Positions 34,021 to 42,897 are shown, counted from the stretch's first letter. The stretch is 51,174 nucleotides of DNA from Sulfurovum sp. (GCA_027071315.1 JALSUP010000202.1:1-51174); one strand, 5' to 3'. Numbers and translations: made by a program. Notes: a model not told the origin generated them from the letters alone.

Positions 34021-35282
34021 TATATTTTTCCTTTCAGGTAATCAATACGGTCAATGGCGAGACTTTTGGAGTAGTAGGCTTCAAGCAGTCCCAGTTTGGC
34101 ATTCAGCACCAGCGTAGTGCTGTCCAGTAATTCAATGTAGGTTGCCAATCCCTCTTTGTATCGCGCCTCAAGCACCTTTCTTGTTTTGCGTGCTGATGTC
34201 AGCTGCGCTTTTTTTGCTCTGATACTCTTGTCGTAACGCCGAATGTCAATGACCAGTGAACGAAACTCCTCTGTCAGTGCCAGTGCCGTCGAAGCACTCT
34301 GCTCCCGGGCGATCTGATAGCCTATCTTCGCCTGCTGTTCCTGCGCGGTCAGTCTGCCGCCATGGTAGAGCGGCAGATTGTAGCTGACGCCCACATAGTC
34401 TGAATTGTACGAATTGAGTGTGTCAAATCTCGTATGTGACGCCACAATATCTACTGAGCCGAAGTGTGCCGCTTCGCTTGCATGGTGCAGCAACCTGTTC
34501 TTGTCGACCGTGCGTCGATCAAGCTGCATTCTGTAGTTGTGTGCCAAGACTTCCCGCTCTGCACTTTTGGCTGAAGTGAAATGCTTTTTAATGCTGCCTG
34601 CCTGGAGTGTGGTACTGTCAGGCAAAGTCATCCCGGTATAGAGGGAGAGAGACATTTTCGCTTTTTCAAAAGAGGCTTTGGCGATCGCCAGCGTGTCTTC
34701 CGCCACATAGACGGAAGAGAGAAACCTGCTGGCATCAGCCTGGGTCTTCAGACCCTGTTTTACCAACGCTTTGGACTGTGCATAAAAGGCTTTTTTGGCT
34801 TCAAGGTCTTTTTGTCTGACAGCAATGGCTTCTTTCTGAACCACTAGCAGTTCATAGAGTGATTTCACTTTGTAGGCAAGCAAAGCTTTGACCTCTTCAA
34901 GCGAGAGTTTTGAAATGTCTTCATCGATCTTCGATGCCGCTACCAGAGAGCTGGTCTTGGCAAAATCCCATACTTTCTGATGCACTGTCACCCCTGCATT
35001 CCAGGCCTCTTCATCTACGGTGTGAAACTGTCCGTTAACGGGCAGTGCAAAGGTTTGTGTGGGTGCATAGGTCGCTGAGAGATCAACCTGCGGAAGGTAG
35101 TCGGCATAGGCTGCATTGTACCCCTGTTCCGCCTGCTGTATACGCAGCATGAATGTTTTAACATCCGGATGGTGCGCCAGTGTTTTCGATATGGCAGTAT
35201 GAAGTGTTAACGTTTGGGCAGAAAGAGTTTGGAGCGCAATGAAAGCCCATAACCATAGTGATTGTTTTAAAATACGTTTCAA
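34020..35282 (-). CDS. TolC-family outer-membrane efflux protein
   Basis: The protein has about 420 residues from the chosen TTG. A signal peptide (LKRILKQSLWLWAFIALQTLSAQ) is followed by two homologous halves of long helices and short strands, as in TolC: repeated AEQGYNAAYADYLPQVDLSATY in half one and a YNLPLYHGGRLTAQ segment in half two. The TTG at 35282 has AAAGGA 8 nt upstream and starts exactly at the signal peptide; an upstream ATG would add 16 residues of unlikely sequence. It forms the outer-membrane duct of the tripartite exporter. Confidence 0.87.
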   Translation of the reverse strand: MKRILKQSLWLWAFIALQTLSAQTLTLHTAISKTLAHHPDVKTFMLRIQQAEQGYNAAYADYLPQVDLSATYAPTQTFALPVNGQFHTVDEEAWNAGVTVHQKVWDFAKTSSLVAASKIDEDISKLSLEEVKALLAYKVKSLYELLVVQKEAIAVRQKDLEAKKAFYAQSKALVKQGLKTQADASRFLSSVYVAEDTLAIAKASFEKAKMSLSLYTGMTLPDSTTLQAGSIKKHFTSAKSAEREVLAHNYRMQLDRRTVDKNRLLHHASEAAHFGSVDIVASHTRFDTLNSYNSDYVGVSYNLPLYHGGRLTAQEQQAKIGYQIAREQSASTALALTEEFRSLVIDIRRYDKSIRAKKAQLTSARKTRKVLEARYKEGLATYIELLDSTTLVLNAKLGLLEAYYSKSLAIDRIDYLKGKI

Positions 35283-35344
35283 AGCGATTTTTTCCTTTCT
35301 TGTTTGCATAGAATAGTAGCATTGCCACATGAATTATATGTGAA

Positions 35345-35923
35345 TTACCTGTTTTTATTTTGATGGGCATAGATCACAATGGCCACAAAGACACCACCCT
35401 GCACCACACCCAGTATGACTTCTGAAATAACTGCGATCATTGCCGGGAGTGTCTGGGGTATCCAGTCACCCGACCCCAGTGTCGTAAAGGTCACAGTGGA
35501 GATGTACATGGAGGTCACAAAACTGTGCTCCTGTATCATCTTCAGATTCTCCTGCGGGAATTGTGAATTGAGATGAAACAGGGTGAAAACATCGAACATA
35601 TTGAACAGTACCGCATAAAAAACAATCGTGATGATCGTCACTTCCAGATAGAGCAGTACGATCTGTATCAGGGCGAGATGCACATGGTTCTTCGAGCGGC
35701 TGAAGATGTAAACCGCAGTATCGAGCATGGTAAAACGTGCTACGACAATGTAGAGGATGTTGGCTATCAGGATCTTTTCACGATAAAGATCAAACCATTC
35801 AGGCCGCATACCATGCAGCACGACTTCCATTGCTAAAGGCAGCAGTACCAGAGGCAGTACAACAAAAGCGATCACTTCACTCTTTATCAGACGCTTCTCA
35901 CGCTGCAGAAACGTTCCTAACAT
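35345..35923 (-). CDS. Two-pore-helix potassium-channel-like membrane protein
   Basis: The protein has 192 residues and about four hydrophobic segments. Near the C-terminus lies a pore region, TVTFTTLGSGDWIP, where homologous K+ channels have T-x-GYGD; the filter here is TLGSGD, with Ser at the usual Tyr/Phe position. A last membrane helix (VISEVILGVVQGGVFVAIVIYA) follows. The family is Ion_trans_2. Ion selectivity cannot be assured with the altered filter. It overlaps the upstream gene by 7 bp and lies 62 bp before the TolC-like gene. Confidence 0.75.
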   Translation of the reverse strand: MLGTFLQREKRLIKSEVIAFVVLPLVLLPLAMEVVLHGMRPEWFDLYREKILIANILYIVVARFTMLDTAVYIFSRSKNHVHLALIQIVLLYLEVTIITIVFYAVLFNMFDVFTLFHLNSQFPQENLKMIQEHSFVTSMYISTVTFTTLGSGDWIPQTLPAMIAVISEVILGVVQGGVFVAIVIYAHQNKNR

Positions 35924-36246
35924 TTCTCGATCCTCACTCTTTCAAGCTTTTTTTCAAACGCTTCTGTAATGCTTTCCGCCTGTACCAGCCCCTCAAGAAA
36001 GATCTCTCCGTCTAGTACCAGTGTCGGGTCTTTTGTCACACCTTGTTCCACTGCCTTCATTGTATCATGTTCATACCTGAATTCTACACGCAAGGGCAAG
36101 TGTTTAACGGCACAGCTCAGCCGTTTGGAAAACTTGGCTGTTGAGACTTTGTCTCCGTAGAGTACGGCATGAAAAATCGGATATTCCGTTTTATCTGCAT
36201 TAAGTACTTCACCATCATTCATGGTATGACAGGCTTCATTACTCAT
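35917..36246 (-). CDS. Thioredoxin-fold protein without CxxC (unknown function)
   Basis: The protein has 109 residues and no signal peptide or membrane segment. Strand-helix order and the segment DPTLVLDGEIFLEGLVQAESITEAFEKKL look like the second half of a thioredoxin-like or glutaredoxin-like small domain, with the cis-Pro in KDPTLVLDG. There is no CxxC motif; single Cys residues are scattered. It overlaps the genes on both sides (4 and 7 bp). I cannot name a function; partnership with the exported thioredoxin-like protein upstream is a guess. Confidence 0.6.
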   Translation of the reverse strand: MSNEACHTMNDGEVLNADKTEYPIFHAVLYGDKVSTAKFSKRLSCAVKHLPLRVEFRYEHDTMKAVEQGVTKDPTLVLDGEIFLEGLVQAESITEAFEKKLERVRIEKC

Positions 36247-36626
36247 TTAAAATATTTCTCCAAAAGTGCAGTCAACGCTTCAGGTTTTAAAATGCCGACA
36301 TGTCGGAAAACTTCTGTACCTTTGCCGTCAAGTACGATCTGTGTCGGGATCATCTGAATTTTCAGTGTCACTGCGGCTTCCCGCTCTTTTTTGACATTGA
36401 CAAAGTAGATGGGGTACTCCGGATGTTCCTGCTTGACCGTGTAGAGCAGTTTTCCCATGACCCGGCAGCTTCGACAGCTATCGGAACCTACTTCAAGAAA
36501 GACGGCTTTGCCCGTACCGATCTGCTTTGAGACTTGTGCAAAGGCTGTCTCTTCCAGCATGGGCCTGCCGGCAGCATAAAGATTAAAGGTAAGTAAAAGT
36601 GTAAACAATAGCACTATTTTTTTCAT
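36243..36626 (-). CDS. Exported thioredoxin-like protein
   Basis: The protein has 127 residues with a signal peptide (MKKIVLLFTLLLTFNLYA). The thioredoxin motif is SDSCRSCRVMGKLLYTV (CxxC), preceded by KAVFLEVGS and followed by YPIYFVNVKK and the cis-Pro loop QMIPTQIVLDGKGTEVFRHVG. It should act in the periplasm on disulfides or as a reductant for an exported substrate. Overlap with the next gene by 4 bp ties it to the channel/exporter operon. Confidence 0.82.
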   Translation of the reverse strand: MKKIVLLFTLLLTFNLYAAGRPMLEETAFAQVSKQIGTGKAVFLEVGSDSCRSCRVMGKLLYTVKQEHPEYPIYFVNVKKEREAAVTLKIQMIPTQIVLDGKGTEVFRHVGILKPEALTALLEKYFK

Positions 36627-36635
36627 TATTTTTCC

Positions 36636-36959
36636 TTATTTTATTTGGTTGGCAATCTGATAGAGGTAGTCATGCATATCAAAATACCCTATCATCGCTT
36701 CAAACATCATACGCCAGCACAGTTCCATACACAAAAACATGGTGACGAATATCATCCAAAAGACTATTTTTCCATTGGAAGAGAAAGAAGCGTAAAACGT
36801 ATGCAGTTTGTCATTGATCTTTTTTACAAAAGAGAGATGTGCTATCAGGTAATCTTTAAATATATACAAGGCAACAGGCATAAGCACCGCACCGATATAA
36901 TAAAAAAAGATTAAAACATCTTGTGTTACAAACGTATTGAAAGTAAGTATATCTCTCAT
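36636..36959 (-). CDS. Small membrane protein of unknown function
   Basis: The protein has 107 residues with two or three hydrophobic segments (about 12-33 and 64-85). It is rich in Phe, Tyr and Met. I do not recognise a family for it. It is 9 bp upstream of the thioredoxin-like gene and appears to be the first gene of the operon that runs to lpxR. Its own promoter would be in 36960-36983 or within the cation-efflux relic. Confidence 0.55.
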   Translation of the reverse strand: MRDILTFNTFVTQDVLIFFYYIGAVLMPVALYIFKDYLIAHLSFVKKINDKLHTFYASFSSNGKIVFWMIFVTMFLCMELCWRMMFEAMIGYFDMHDYLYQIANQIK

Positions 36960-36983
36960 AAAAAAACCTTTTTAAATAATTAT

Positions 36984-37169
36984 CTATTTTTTGTCATCCC
37001 TGTCATACTCACACTGGAAAGTCATGTGTTCTATGTCGAAGTAATCATACAGTTTTTTCTCCAGTTTGTCCATCATTTTGCTTGAGACAGACAAGGAAAC
37101 ATATTTGTTGAAATCCAAGTGGGCTTCAAAATATGAAGATAGTGTACATCTTCGATATTAAGCACGGTT
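36984..37169 (-). pseudogene. Cation diffusion facilitator (CDF) C-terminal remnant
   Basis: One frame gives TVLNIEDVHYLHI; after a frame change near 37140 the next gives FEAHLDFNKYVSLSVSSKM, MDKLEKKLYDYFDIEHMTFQ and CEYDRDDKK with a stop at 36984. These are the cytoplasmic-domain blocks of CDF metal exporters (DVHxLHIW, then the HLxF strand, then FxIEHxTxQxE). About nine codons are missing at the frame change, and the membrane part of the gene is absent. Its start is cut by the end of the Tat-exported protein gene, which overlaps it by 12 bp. Confidence 0.8.
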
Positions 37170-38123
37170 GTTTAGGATAATTGTCTCATAAAAAGGCTCA
37201 ATAGGTCCTTCGACGATATAAGGAAATATCTTCATTACGTCTGCTCTGAAGCGTGGGTCTATATGAGAATTTTCATGGTCATACAGACTCTCCCAAACGC
37301 CATGGAACAGATAATGTGTTTTGTCATTTCCATCAGAAAAAGCACTCTGCAGGATTTCTGTTGAAATAGCTTTTCTATAGTGTAAATTTTGATAGGATCC
37401 GGGAATACCTACAGGGAATTTTGGATTATAATCAAAATCACCTTTTGCAGGGCGGAAAGTATTTTGTGCCACTTTTAGCAGTGAGGTACTTTTTTTGTTA
37501 AATACTGCCACATCTTTTGTAAAAATACCGACATGATTATTTACTGTCAGGTATCTATTTGTCGTTTTATCTTTTTGATTTTTTAAGAATTTTTGTATCT
37601 CTGCTTGTGAAGTATAAATATGTTCTCTATCACCGGCTGATACAGTTTTATATACACCCTCATGGTAATTTTTGCTGAGTGTTCCATATTTTGAAATAAC
37701 TTTTTCAAACCATTGTGTTGTTTTCGATACCATCAGATCATGATAATTCTCAAAACGAATAAAAAGTGAATAAAACAGTGGCATACTCCCCTCTTTACTT
37801 GCATCAAAATAGGCAGAACTTAAGACACCTTTTAAGGCTGTAGGGTAATTGTGCACCATTGTAGAATCACCCACCATATTTTTAAGACTTAATGACAAGA
37901 AGCCTTTTGTATGATGAAGTTTTTTCCCATACTCCGCTACATGTGCCAACATATCATCTTTAAATTTACCTATGATACGAAATTCAAAGTATAATGTCAC
38001 TGCACCGGAAGGCACCTTTTCACCTTTGGCAGGCTTCATCATACTTGCATTTGCCATTGCTGGTATCATAGCCATAGAACCCGCTGCCAAAGCAGCACCT
38101 TTTAAAAAATTACGTCTTTGCAT
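37158..38123 (-). CDS. Tat-exported protein of unknown function
   Basis: The protein has 321 residues from the chosen ATG. The N-terminus MQRRNFLKGAALAAGSMAMIP is a twin-arginine signal (RRNFLK), usually a sign of a protein folded with a cofactor before export. The ATG at 38123 has AAGGA 7 nt upstream; further upstream ATGs would place the Tat motif too far in. The mature part seems to hold two related halves, each with aromatic strands such as TLYFEFRIIGKF, PLFYSLFIRFENYHD and HYLFHGVWESLYDHENS. This could be a pair of ferredoxin-like alpha/beta barrels, as in heme- or quinone-binding monooxygenase folds. That is inference. The 3' end runs into a CDF relic. Confidence 0.6.
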   Translation of the reverse strand: MQRRNFLKGAALAAGSMAMIPAMANASMMKPAKGEKVPSGAVTLYFEFRIIGKFKDDMLAHVAEYGKKLHHTKGFLSLSLKNMVGDSTMVHNYPTALKGVLSSAYFDASKEGSMPLFYSLFIRFENYHDLMVSKTTQWFEKVISKYGTLSKNYHEGVYKTVSAGDREHIYTSQAEIQKFLKNQKDKTTNRYLTVNNHVGIFTKDVAVFNKKSTSLLKVAQNTFRPAKGDFDYNPKFPVGIPGSYQNLHYRKAISTEILQSAFSDGNDKTHYLFHGVWESLYDHENSHIDPRFRADVMKIFPYIVEGPIEPFYETIILNNRA

Positions 38124-38162
38124 TTTTAAATCCTTCATATAATAATATTTACGTTTAGTCAA

Positions 38163-38192
38163 TATAATTAACTAACCAGTGAGTTAATTATA
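38163..38192. promoter_or_regulatory. Perfect 11-bp palindrome upstream of the Tat-protein gene (operator candidate)
   Basis: TATAATTAACT and AGTTAATTATA are exact reverse complements with an 8-bp centre (AACCAGTG). The site is 40-70 bp upstream of the Tat-protein start and overlaps where its promoter should be. Its size and layout fit a TetR-type dimer-pair operator. No regulator gene is adjacent. The remaining spacer to 38390 is AT-rich and contains a possible promoter for the rightward gene (TTTACA near 38327, TAGAAT near 38348). Confidence 0.55.
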
Positions 38193-38389
38193 CTATTACT
38201 TTTTTAAAAAAAACTGAAAGATACTTTTTTAACAAAACAGTGATCTTGAACTTACTCATGCTTTCTTTTCAAACCTTTTCTCTGTTTTAACATAAGCACA
38301 GAACAGTCAAAACAGGCATAATTAATTTACAGTTCATAAATTTACTGTAGAATTTGACCAGACGGATTATTCACGGCTGAGGACTACAT

Positions 38390-38785
38390 ATGAAAAATGA
38401 TTTAAACGACAACATAGACCCCAAAGATCTTATGGCGGTTGAACGGGCGACAACCGCACTGATAGGGACTGCCATTTCTCTCATCATTCTGGGATTTGTA
38501 GTCGAAAAATTTGAACTTTTCCTACATCTTATTTCCGTAGAGTTAAAAGACAAAGCTTCTGTACCTATAGCACAGTTGGCCCATGCAGAATACTACAACT
38601 ATATCGGTATTATGATCGTTGCTGCCGGGATCATTCTTGCCCTCTATACCTATCGTTATTATACAAAATGGATCATACACCTGCAAAAAGGTGAACTCGA
38701 TACCGATAAGAATATCTATTTCCTACTCTCTGTTTTTATCGCTTTTATTGGTGTCCTGCTGCTTGCCAGTATGATCATACTCTGA
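38390..38785 (+). CDS. DUF202-family inner-membrane protein
   Basis: The protein has 131 residues with three membrane helices and the DUF202 entry block ERATTALIGTAISLIILGF near the N-terminus (homologues have RTxLAWxRTxLAxxxxG). The function of the family is not established. It is 13 bp upstream of the MbfA-like gene, and the two form an operon, so a link to iron handling or oxidative stress is inferred. A GAGG ribosome-binding site precedes the ATG. Confidence 0.8.
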   Translation: MKNDLNDNIDPKDLMAVERATTALIGTAISLIILGFVVEKFELFLHLISVELKDKASVPIAQLAHAEYYNYIGIMIVAAGIILALYTYRYYTKWIIHLQKGELDTDKNIYFLLSVFIAFIGVLLLASMIIL

Positions 38786-38798
38786 CAAAGGAAAGCTT

Positions 38799-39659
38799 AT
38801 GGAGATACAAAAAGCACTGACACAGCAACAAAACGAAATAAACGATTATGCACTCTACTCTGCACTGGCACGAAGAGAAAAAGACCCGCACAACAAAAGC
38901 GTCTACGAAAAAATCGCAAAAGAAGAAAAAACACATTACGACTTTTGGAAAAGCATCACCGGAAAATCGATCAAGGCAAACCATTTTCTGATCACTTGGT
39001 ATATGTTTCTGGCTTCAGTATTTGGTACTTCTTTTGCACTGAAACTGGCGGAGAAAAGGGAAAAAGGTGCAGAAGCATTTTACCGATCACTTTTCGACAC
39101 CTACCCTCAGGCAAAAGAGATCTATGCACAGGAGATGAATCATGAACGAGAGCTTATCAATATGCTACATGACAAAAAACTGCTTTATGCCGGTGCGATC
39201 GTTCTGGGAATGAACGATGCCCTTGTTGAACTTACAGGTACCCTCAGCGGTATTGCTCTGGCTTTTGACAAAAGTATGGTGGTAGGTGTTACCGGTATGA
39301 TCATGGGTATAGCCGCATCCATGTCCATGGCAGGTTCCTCCTACCTCGAAGCCAAAGAGAATCCGACCGACGGGATCAGCCCCGGTGTCTATGCTGCCTA
39401 TACCGGCATCTCCTATATTCTGACAACCTTTTTTCTCGTTTTTCCGTTTTTTGTGATAGAGAACATCGATATTGCACTTATCAGCATGTTCATTGCAGCA
39501 TTTATTGCCATTGTGTTGTATAACTTCTATATCTCTGTCGCAAAAGACCAGTCCTTCTATAGAAGAACCACACAGATGCTTGCCATTACTTTTGGTGTCG
39601 CCCTGATATCTTATGCCATCGGGTACAGCGTACACCATTATTTGGGGATACAGATCTAA
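38799..39659 (+). CDS. mbfA: Membrane-bound ferritin MbfA (ferritin-like domain fused to VIT1/CCC1)
   Basis: The protein has 286 residues. Residues 1-130 form a ferritin-like di-iron four-helix domain (E13, E43-x-x-H46 in KEEKTHYDFW, and a later NHERELI helix). From about 130 a VIT1/CCC1 transporter follows with five membrane helices: LGMNDALVELTGTLSGIALA, the GIAASMSMAGSSYLEAKEN block and others. In Bradyrhizobium and Agrobacterium, MbfA exports iron and protects against peroxide. The same role, moving Fe2+ out of the cytoplasm, is expected here. Confidence 0.85.
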   Translation: MEIQKALTQQQNEINDYALYSALARREKDPHNKSVYEKIAKEEKTHYDFWKSITGKSIKANHFLITWYMFLASVFGTSFALKLAEKREKGAEAFYRSLFDTYPQAKEIYAQEMNHERELINMLHDKKLLYAGAIVLGMNDALVELTGTLSGIALAFDKSMVVGVTGMIMGIAASMSMAGSSYLEAKENPTDGISPGVYAAYTGISYILTTFFLVFPFFVIENIDIALISMFIAAFIAIVLYNFYISVAKDQSFYRRTTQMLAITFGVALISYAIGYSVHHYLGIQI

Positions 39660-39724
39660 AGATATAATATAAGAGCACTACTTTAGCAACAGGTCAAGAT
39701 TTGAGACGAATACCACTTTTTACC

Positions 39725-41026
39725 TTAGGAAAAAATAGATTGGCGGAATGTTTTCTGCCAGTCTTCAGCCAGTGAACCAAGCATCTTTTGTTGGAATTTT
39801 TGTTTGTCCACTCCGGGAATATAATCTCTTGCCTTAAGGGGTTTGTTTTCTCCGTTATATCGGAAGATCTCAGAAAGAGTCATACCAAAATCCTGTTCAA
39901 CCATAGCAATACAATCATTGACAATGAATGGTGTACCGATTTGTTTCCCATGAAGTTCATCGTTGATCGCCTGAACAACTACTCTTGCCTGATTGGCCGC
40001 GACATAGCCGGTCTTTGGCATCGGGTCGCTTATGATGGCATCACCTATCACATAGACATCTTTGTGTTTGGTTGAAGAGAAGTCCTTATAGTTCACAGGA
40101 CACCAGTCTCCCTCAGTCAGATCATTGTCAAAAGCAAATCTTGCTGCTTTTTCAGGTGCGATAATGTTGAGTACATCTCCCTTGAACTCTTTACCCTCAC
40201 TGTTGATCAACACTTTTTTTGCAGCGTTGAGCTTGACGATCGTACCACCGTCTTTGGCCGCTACCCTCTCCAACGAAGCATTTTTTTTGCCAAAGTTAAA
40301 ATGTTTTTCCCAATAATAGGGGTAGACGTTGTCAAAAACAAAATCATCATTAGCATCCAGAATAGTGACTTTTGCAGTAGGATTTGACTCTTTTAACATG
40401 TGTACAATAAATGTTGCTCTTTCATAGGGTGCCGGCGGGCAGCGGTAAGGTGACTTTGGAACAGAAATGATCACCCTTCCCCCTTTAGGCAGAGAAAGTA
40501 TCTGCTTTTTCAGCAGGAGTGTTTGCGCATCGAGTTTCCAGGCAGAAGGGAAGCTCTTTTCAGCCAACTCTCTACTGTATCCCTCTATGGCACCATAGTC
40601 AAAACTGACACCGGGAGAGACAATGAGTTTGTCATAAGAAAGTACGGTATCATTTTCCAGACTTACCTGTTTTTTACGATAGTTTACATGTTCGGCCTTA
40701 GTATGAATAAAATTGACCTTATATCTGTTCTTCAAAGTTGTATAGGTAACGGTTTGATCTTTAACTGTTGCCCATCCCGGTAATATTTCATTACTTCCGG
40801 GACAAAACATATACTCTTTGTTGGGTTCTATAACCGTGATCTTTACTTCTGAATTCAACAGACGCATATACTTGGCAGCCGTCGCACCACCAATACCCCC
40901 ACCGATAATAACAAGGTGGAAAGCAGAAGCATCACTGGAAAGAGAAGAAGCATGTACCGAACTACCAAAGAGTATAGACTCAAGCGCCAACACACTTGAG
41001 AGTTGCAAAAAGTTTCTTCTGTTCAT
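39725..41026 (-). CDS. fccB: Flavocytochrome c sulfide dehydrogenase, FAD subunit
   Basis: The protein has 433 residues from the ATG at 41026, 22 bp after the fccA stop. It starts MNRRNFLQLSSVLA, a Tat signal. The FAD-binding fold has VIIGGGIGGATAAKYMR near residue 40 and DVYVIGDAI late. The two redox-active Cys of the family are present, in PYRCPPAPYERA and DWCPVNY. The enzyme oxidises sulfide to sulfur in the periplasm and passes electrons to the heme subunit. Upstream in-frame ATGs would overlap fccA and displace the Tat signal, so they are rejected. Confidence 0.9.
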   Translation of the reverse strand: MNRRNFLQLSSVLALESILFGSSVHASSLSSDASAFHLVIIGGGIGGATAAKYMRLLNSEVKITVIEPNKEYMFCPGSNEILPGWATVKDQTVTYTTLKNRYKVNFIHTKAEHVNYRKKQVSLENDTVLSYDKLIVSPGVSFDYGAIEGYSRELAEKSFPSAWKLDAQTLLLKKQILSLPKGGRVIISVPKSPYRCPPAPYERATFIVHMLKESNPTAKVTILDANDDFVFDNVYPYYWEKHFNFGKKNASLERVAAKDGGTIVKLNAAKKVLINSEGKEFKGDVLNIIAPEKAARFAFDNDLTEGDWCPVNYKDFSSTKHKDVYVIGDAIISDPMPKTGYVAANQARVVVQAINDELHGKQIGTPFIVNDCIAMVEQDFGMTLSEIFRYNGENKPLKARDYIPGVDKQKFQQKMLGSLAEDWQKTFRQSIFS

Positions 41027-41048
41027 AGTTTTATACCCTATAGGGGTC

Positions 41049-41537
41049 TTATTTTTCTGCATGGTCAGCCTTTTTTCCGTTCTGTTTTCCCCAAAGTGGT
41101 ACAGTGACATCCTCGTTCCAGTTTTTTTGTTTCCATTCTGTGGCTTTTAGTTTTGAAAAATAATCCGCCATCTTTTCTATCTCCTGATCGCTCAAAGGTT
41201 CAGCGACTATGGTCATAACAGTTGACTTCGAAGGTTTTTCGCTTTTATATGCCTGCATAATAGCAATAAATTCACTTTTATTCATACCGGCAATCCCCGG
41301 GATACTTGTGTTAAAAGAGGCGCCATTTGTCCCATGGCATCCTGAGCAGGCGTTGGCAAGCAGCCATCCTGACGGTGTAGGGTACTGTTTTGCAAGCTTG
41401 AAGTTTTCCTGGAGTGTCATAGGTCCCTGTTGGGCCTTCATCGATATAGAAAAGGTTTTGTTGTTTTCTGCTGCTTGTACAGAAGTAACAAAAACAGACA
41501 CACTCAATACAGCAATGCTAAAAAGTTTTTTCTTCAT
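41049..41537 (-). CDS. fccA: Flavocytochrome c sulfide dehydrogenase, cytochrome subunit
   Basis: The protein has 162 residues from the ATG at 41537, which has GAGAGGG 6 nt upstream. A Sec signal (MKKKLFSIAVLSVSVFVTSVQA) is followed by one heme c site, C64-S-G-C67-H68, and a distal Met candidate in PGIAGMNKSEF. The C-terminus is charged. It is a monoheme subunit, as in short FccA types (some species have two hemes). It lies directly after the APC permease gene and before fccB. Confidence 0.88.
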   Translation of the reverse strand: MKKKLFSIAVLSVSVFVTSVQAAENNKTFSISMKAQQGPMTLQENFKLAKQYPTPSGWLLANACSGCHGTNGASFNTSIPGIAGMNKSEFIAIMQAYKSEKPSKSTVMTIVAEPLSDQEIEKMADYFSKLKATEWKQKNWNEDVTVPLWGKQNGKKADHAEK

Positions 41538-41550
41538 AGTACCCTCTCTA

Positions 41551-42897
41551 TTATTTATCTTTTGAAGACATAGAATGCAATAGTGATTCAACTTCATTTT
41601 TAACTGAAAAGTGTGTTGTCTGCTTACTGACAACACGCTTCGTCACAAGTCTCAATATGATCTCAAGAGCAAAAGCCAATGCAAATGCCATAAGCATATA
41701 GTAGCCGATCATTGGCATATCTTTACTCGTATAGTAGAGTGTCAGACCGGCAATACCGAACATACCCAAAACAGCACCAAGCACAAGAAAGAAGTTAGCA
41801 CCGGTCTCCCTGATACGCAGTAAATGTCCTACATGGGTGATCCCCTGTATGATCAATACAACCAGCGCTGCAATGGTCGTGACTTCTGCAAGGTTAAGAA
41901 AGAGGATCATCGGAATGACGAGCAGTCCACTGATCACCAGACCCTCATAGGAGTTGTACATATTGTAAGTATAGTTCTTCGGGAGGTCACCGTCTTTTGC
42001 CATGGTATAGCCGATCTCGGTGGCAGCGTACAGTGTGGCATTGATCGCTGAGGCAGTCGCAAGTAAAGCAGTGGCTGCCATGATCTTGAAGCCCCATTCA
42101 CCAAAGATAGGCTTAGCCGCTTCTGCCAATGCATAGTCTTTCGCTTTTACAACCTCCGCTAACGGCAGGTTTCCCAGTACTGCAACTGAAGTTAAGATAT
42201 AAAGAAGTCCAACAAGGAGTATGGTAATAATGATCGAACGCATCATAGTATGTGACGGGTCATTCATATCTTCAACCGTATTGGTAATGACAGAAAATCC
42301 CTGATAGGCAAAAAAAGTCAGTCCAACGGCAAAGAACATCTCTTTCATAGGAGGCATATGACTTACACTTAAAAGTGGTGCTTTAATGTAAAACATGGCA
42401 ATCACGGTAAAAAGTACCAGTATGGTGACCTTGATGGAAACAATAATATTTTCAGATTTGGCCACCAGTGCTGCACCCACAAGGTTAATAAGCACAAAAA
42501 GTGTCACGACACCCAGTGCAAATAGATTGTCAGCATAAGGAACATGTGGTAGAAAAGTACTGGCATACGCACCAAATGACTTGGCAACGGCTGCAATGGC
42601 TATGAGTTGCGAGAAATAAAAGAGTACCCCTGCACTTCCTGAAAATATACCTTCACCAAAACCCTGTACCAGGTATTCGATGATCCCACCGCGTGAAGGA
42701 TAACGCAATGCAAGTTTTGCCAAAGAGTATCCACTGAGTAAGGCAGCGATACCGCCAAAAATAAAGGAAACCCAAACAAGGTTCCCCGCTATTGCTCCGG
42801 CTTGACCGATCACGATAAAGATACCGGCACCGACCATAGACCCGATCCCCAGCATCACTGCACTGAGTGTATTAAATGCTTTTTTTTCTACTGCCAT
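41551..42897 (-). CDS. APC-family amino acid/polyamine permease
   Basis: The protein has 448 residues with about 12 membrane helices. The N-terminal family signature is GIGSMVGAGIFIVIGQAG. Further APC blocks are FAYQGFSVITNTVEDMNDPS in helix 6 and ATASAINATLYAATEIGYTMAKDGDLP. The substrate is not predictable. It ends 13 bp before fccA, so it may be transcribed with the sulfide dehydrogenase; a role in sulfur amino acid or sulfur compound uptake is only a guess. Confidence 0.85.
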   Translation of the reverse strand: MAVEKKAFNTLSAVMLGIGSMVGAGIFIVIGQAGAIAGNLVWVSFIFGGIAALLSGYSLAKLALRYPSRGGIIEYLVQGFGEGIFSGSAGVLFYFSQLIAIAAVAKSFGAYASTFLPHVPYADNLFALGVVTLFVLINLVGAALVAKSENIIVSIKVTILVLFTVIAMFYIKAPLLSVSHMPPMKEMFFAVGLTFFAYQGFSVITNTVEDMNDPSHTMMRSIIITILLVGLLYILTSVAVLGNLPLAEVVKAKDYALAEAAKPIFGEWGFKIMAATALLATASAINATLYAATEIGYTMAKDGDLPKNYTYNMYNSYEGLVISGLLVIPMILFLNLAEVTTIAALVVLIIQGITHVGHLLRIRETGANFFLVLGAVLGMFGIAGLTLYYTSKDMPMIGYYMLMAFALAFALEIILRLVTKRVVSKQTTHFSVKNEVESLLHSMSSKDK

